Position numbers and translations under genes: made by a program. A stretch of DNA of 64,000 nt, taken from positions 124,330 through 188,329 of the forward strand of contig JAIBCC010000002.1 of assembly GCA_019694395.1 (NCBI GenBank), read 5' to 3'. Positions 62,899 to 64,000 of the stretch are shown here, one piece after another; positions within the stretch are counted from its first letter, which is position 1; each line of letters opens with the position of its first letter. A model generated the notes under the pieces. It made no database searches. It was not told where the DNA came from and was given only the letters and a program-made list of their open reading frames with translations. This stretch comes from Pyrinomonadaceae bacterium (lineage in GTDB: Bacteria > Acidobacteriota > Blastocatellia > Pyrinomonadales > Pyrinomonadaceae).

Positions 62899-63860
62899 TT
62901 TTTCGGTTTCTTTTTTATTATCACAGGTTCTAACATTCCGCTTGATTTTACATTGACATCCAAACTTGAAAAATCCGAATATTCAAAATTTAACTCTGCA
63001 TCCTTAACCGCTATTAAATTTTTCTTTTGCAGCTTTAACAAATAACTGACCAAAGTAATTTTCTTCGGAACCATTATTGCTAAATTTTCCTTTCCAAATT
63101 CAAAATCAACTTGAAAAACCACCAAAGGATTCGGCGTATTTTCCGGCTGAATAGTTAATTCGCGCTCTTCACGGCAAATTTGAAAAGTTTTGGCATCAAT
63201 CCAAAGTTTCCCACGCACGCGGGCGTTCGTTTCACGAAAAGATTTTGGCAAAGCAACTCCAAAATCCATTGTTAAACGTGTTTCAGTTGATTCGGAATCA
63301 TTTACCAGAACAAACGGACTTTTTCTAATCTGTTGATACTGAATGAGATATTGATTATTTTCAAAGCCAATTATCTTAAAATCAAAATAAGGTCGAATGT
63401 GTTCAGCTAAAACAGGAGTTTGACGCAAAGTTAAATCCGAAACCATCAAATCGCCGTCATATTTTGAACTTTGAAATTTGATTTTCGTCAATTCTTCATT
63501 GACGGAATTTGATTGCAATAAATCCTTGAAAAATTTTTCCGAATTCGTTTCATCTGGTAGTAATTTTTTTCCGTCAAACTTCGTTACATTTCGATATTCG
63601 GTGATGACTTCGGCATTTTTGTTTGATTGATAAACCAAAAAGTTCGATTCCACTTGCTGCATTTGTTTCAAACCGCCATTTTTATCAAAAGTTTGAAAGG
63701 TTTTCCTTTCCTCGGCAAAAATGTTTTTGAAAGTTTCTTCGTAAATTTGACGTTGTTGGTCAGCTTTTTCCAAAATTTGAGAAAGCGGCATTTGAGCATA
63801 ACCTCTTAACGTTAAAACAATTAAACTTAAAAAAATTATGCAGTAAAATTTTGAAAACAC
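62895..63860 (-). CDS. Secreted protein, unknown function
   Basis: 321 residues with a signal peptide (hydrophobic about 5-19, cut near LRGYAQ). The first 90 residues are helical and charged (LSQILEKADQQRQIYEETFK), followed by a beta-rich region (IRPYFDFKIIGFENNQYLIQ, then GKLWIDAKTFQICREERELT). The second half resembles outer-membrane lipoprotein-sorting folds (LolA/LolB-like) in its strand pattern and the statement-like VRGKLWID segment, but this is a weak impression. It ends in Lys-rich IIKKKPKN. Confidence 0.72.
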   Translation of the reverse strand: MFSKFYCIIFLSLIVLTLRGYAQMPLSQILEKADQQRQIYEETFKNIFAEERKTFQTFDKNGGLKQMQQVESNFLVYQSNKNAEVITEYRNVTKFDGKKLLPDETNSEKFFKDLLQSNSVNEELTKIKFQSSKYDGDLMVSDLTLRQTPVLAEHIRPYFDFKIIGFENNQYLIQYQQIRKSPFVLVNDSESTETRLTMDFGVALPKSFRETNARVRGKLWIDAKTFQICREERELTIQPENTPNPLVVFQVDFEFGKENLAIMVPKKITLVSYLLKLQKKNLIAVKDAELNFEYSDFSSLDVNVKSSGMLEPVIIKKKPKN

Positions 63861-63939
63861 TAATTTTCCTTTCTCGCTTTCGTTTGATTTTTGATTTATA
63901 TTGTAAAATATTCCTAATTAAGACTAATTTCAATTTTTT

Positions 63940-64000
63940 ATGACAAATTCCCCTGATATTTGGAAAATAAAGCAATCAGATCACATTGCCGATTGCAAAA
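63940..64000 (+). CDS. Start of an unidentified gene (runs off the window)
   Basis: An ATG at 63940 opens a frame to the window end, giving MTNSPDIWKIKQSDHIADCK. The wording is faintly like the N-terminus of Nudix hydrolases (W-K-x-x-x-S-x-x-x-A-D-C), but twenty residues are too few for an assignment. Divergent from the gene at 62895-63860. Confidence 0.35.
   Translation, partial: MTNSPDIWKIKQSDHIADCK

Noticed and set aside
1..64000. CRISPR arrays, complete tRNA or rRNA genes, prophage genes
   Set aside because: I read both strands for repeat-spacer structure, tRNA T-arm/D-arm pairs, and phage structural or integrase proteins and found none.

Overview
The window is AT-rich and gene-dense and comes from a Gram-negative bacterium: it encodes an LptD-type outer-membrane assembly protein, outer-membrane barrels and many signal peptides. 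A large secreted protein (56050-58218) has the von Willebrand-A layout typical of Acidobacteriota. Together with the split glycine decarboxylase, the two-part B12-dependent mutase and the many acidobacterial-style secreted orphans, this suggests a low-GC Acidobacteriota, perhaps of the Blastocatellia/Pyrinomonadales group. The taxonomic placement is inference. I found no complete tRNA, no rRNA, no CRISPR array and no recognisable transposase.

Left third (1-24 kb): redox repressor rex with two small membrane genes; ruvA and ruvB, with a decayed hflX remnant just before ruvB; an ECF sigma/anti-sigma/secreted-protein operon; a TPR-thioredoxin protein; preA; an ABC exporter pair; then the glycine cleavage operon gcvT-gcvH-gcvPA-...-gcvPB. 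That operon is interrupted by a Tat-signal PLP enzyme and by a restriction-modification-like set (two PD-(D/E)xK-like genes and a DNA methyltransferase). The methyltransferase gene starts inside a 42-bp copy of the gcvPB start region, which suggests insertion with a long target duplication. A secreted S41 peptidase follows.

Middle (24-35 kb): lptD, a sigma-54 response regulator, the two halves of a B12-dependent acyl-CoA mutase (28.8 and 34.3 kb) separated by unrelated genes, a GNAT enzyme, a membrane fatty-acid hydroxylase-like protein, two tandem RsiV-like secreted paralogues and two small secreted proteins.

Right centre (35-56 kb): a large electron-transfer locus. It holds System II cytochrome c maturation (resB, ccsA, a TPR partner); a 9-heme and a 15-heme cytochrome built from triheme modules; one- and two-domain small cytochromes; a nine-heme/cytochrome b fusion laid out like CbcL of Geobacter; a three-helix NapC/NirT-type octaheme protein resembling ImcH; an MtrA/DmsE-type decaheme cytochrome with an outer-membrane barrel partner (MtrAB-like); and two Crp/Fnr-family proteins. 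I count 54 c-type heme motifs in seven genes. Four perfect TGTGA-N6-TCACA sites and three copies of a 22-bp palindrome with GGGG/CCCC arms lie only in the control regions of this locus. My reading is an extracellular or trans-envelope respiratory system, with quinol oxidation at the inner membrane, periplasmic c7-like wires and an outer-membrane conduit, under an oxygen/redox-responsive FNR/CRP hybrid regulator and a second, unidentified repressor or activator. ppdK sits inside the locus.

Right end (56-64 kb): a VWFA-type secreted protein flanked by a 143-bp direct repeat that duplicates the promoter and start of the AtuA-like gene, a small secreted protein, recQ with a zinc-ribbon partner, a secreted orphan, and the first codons of another gene.
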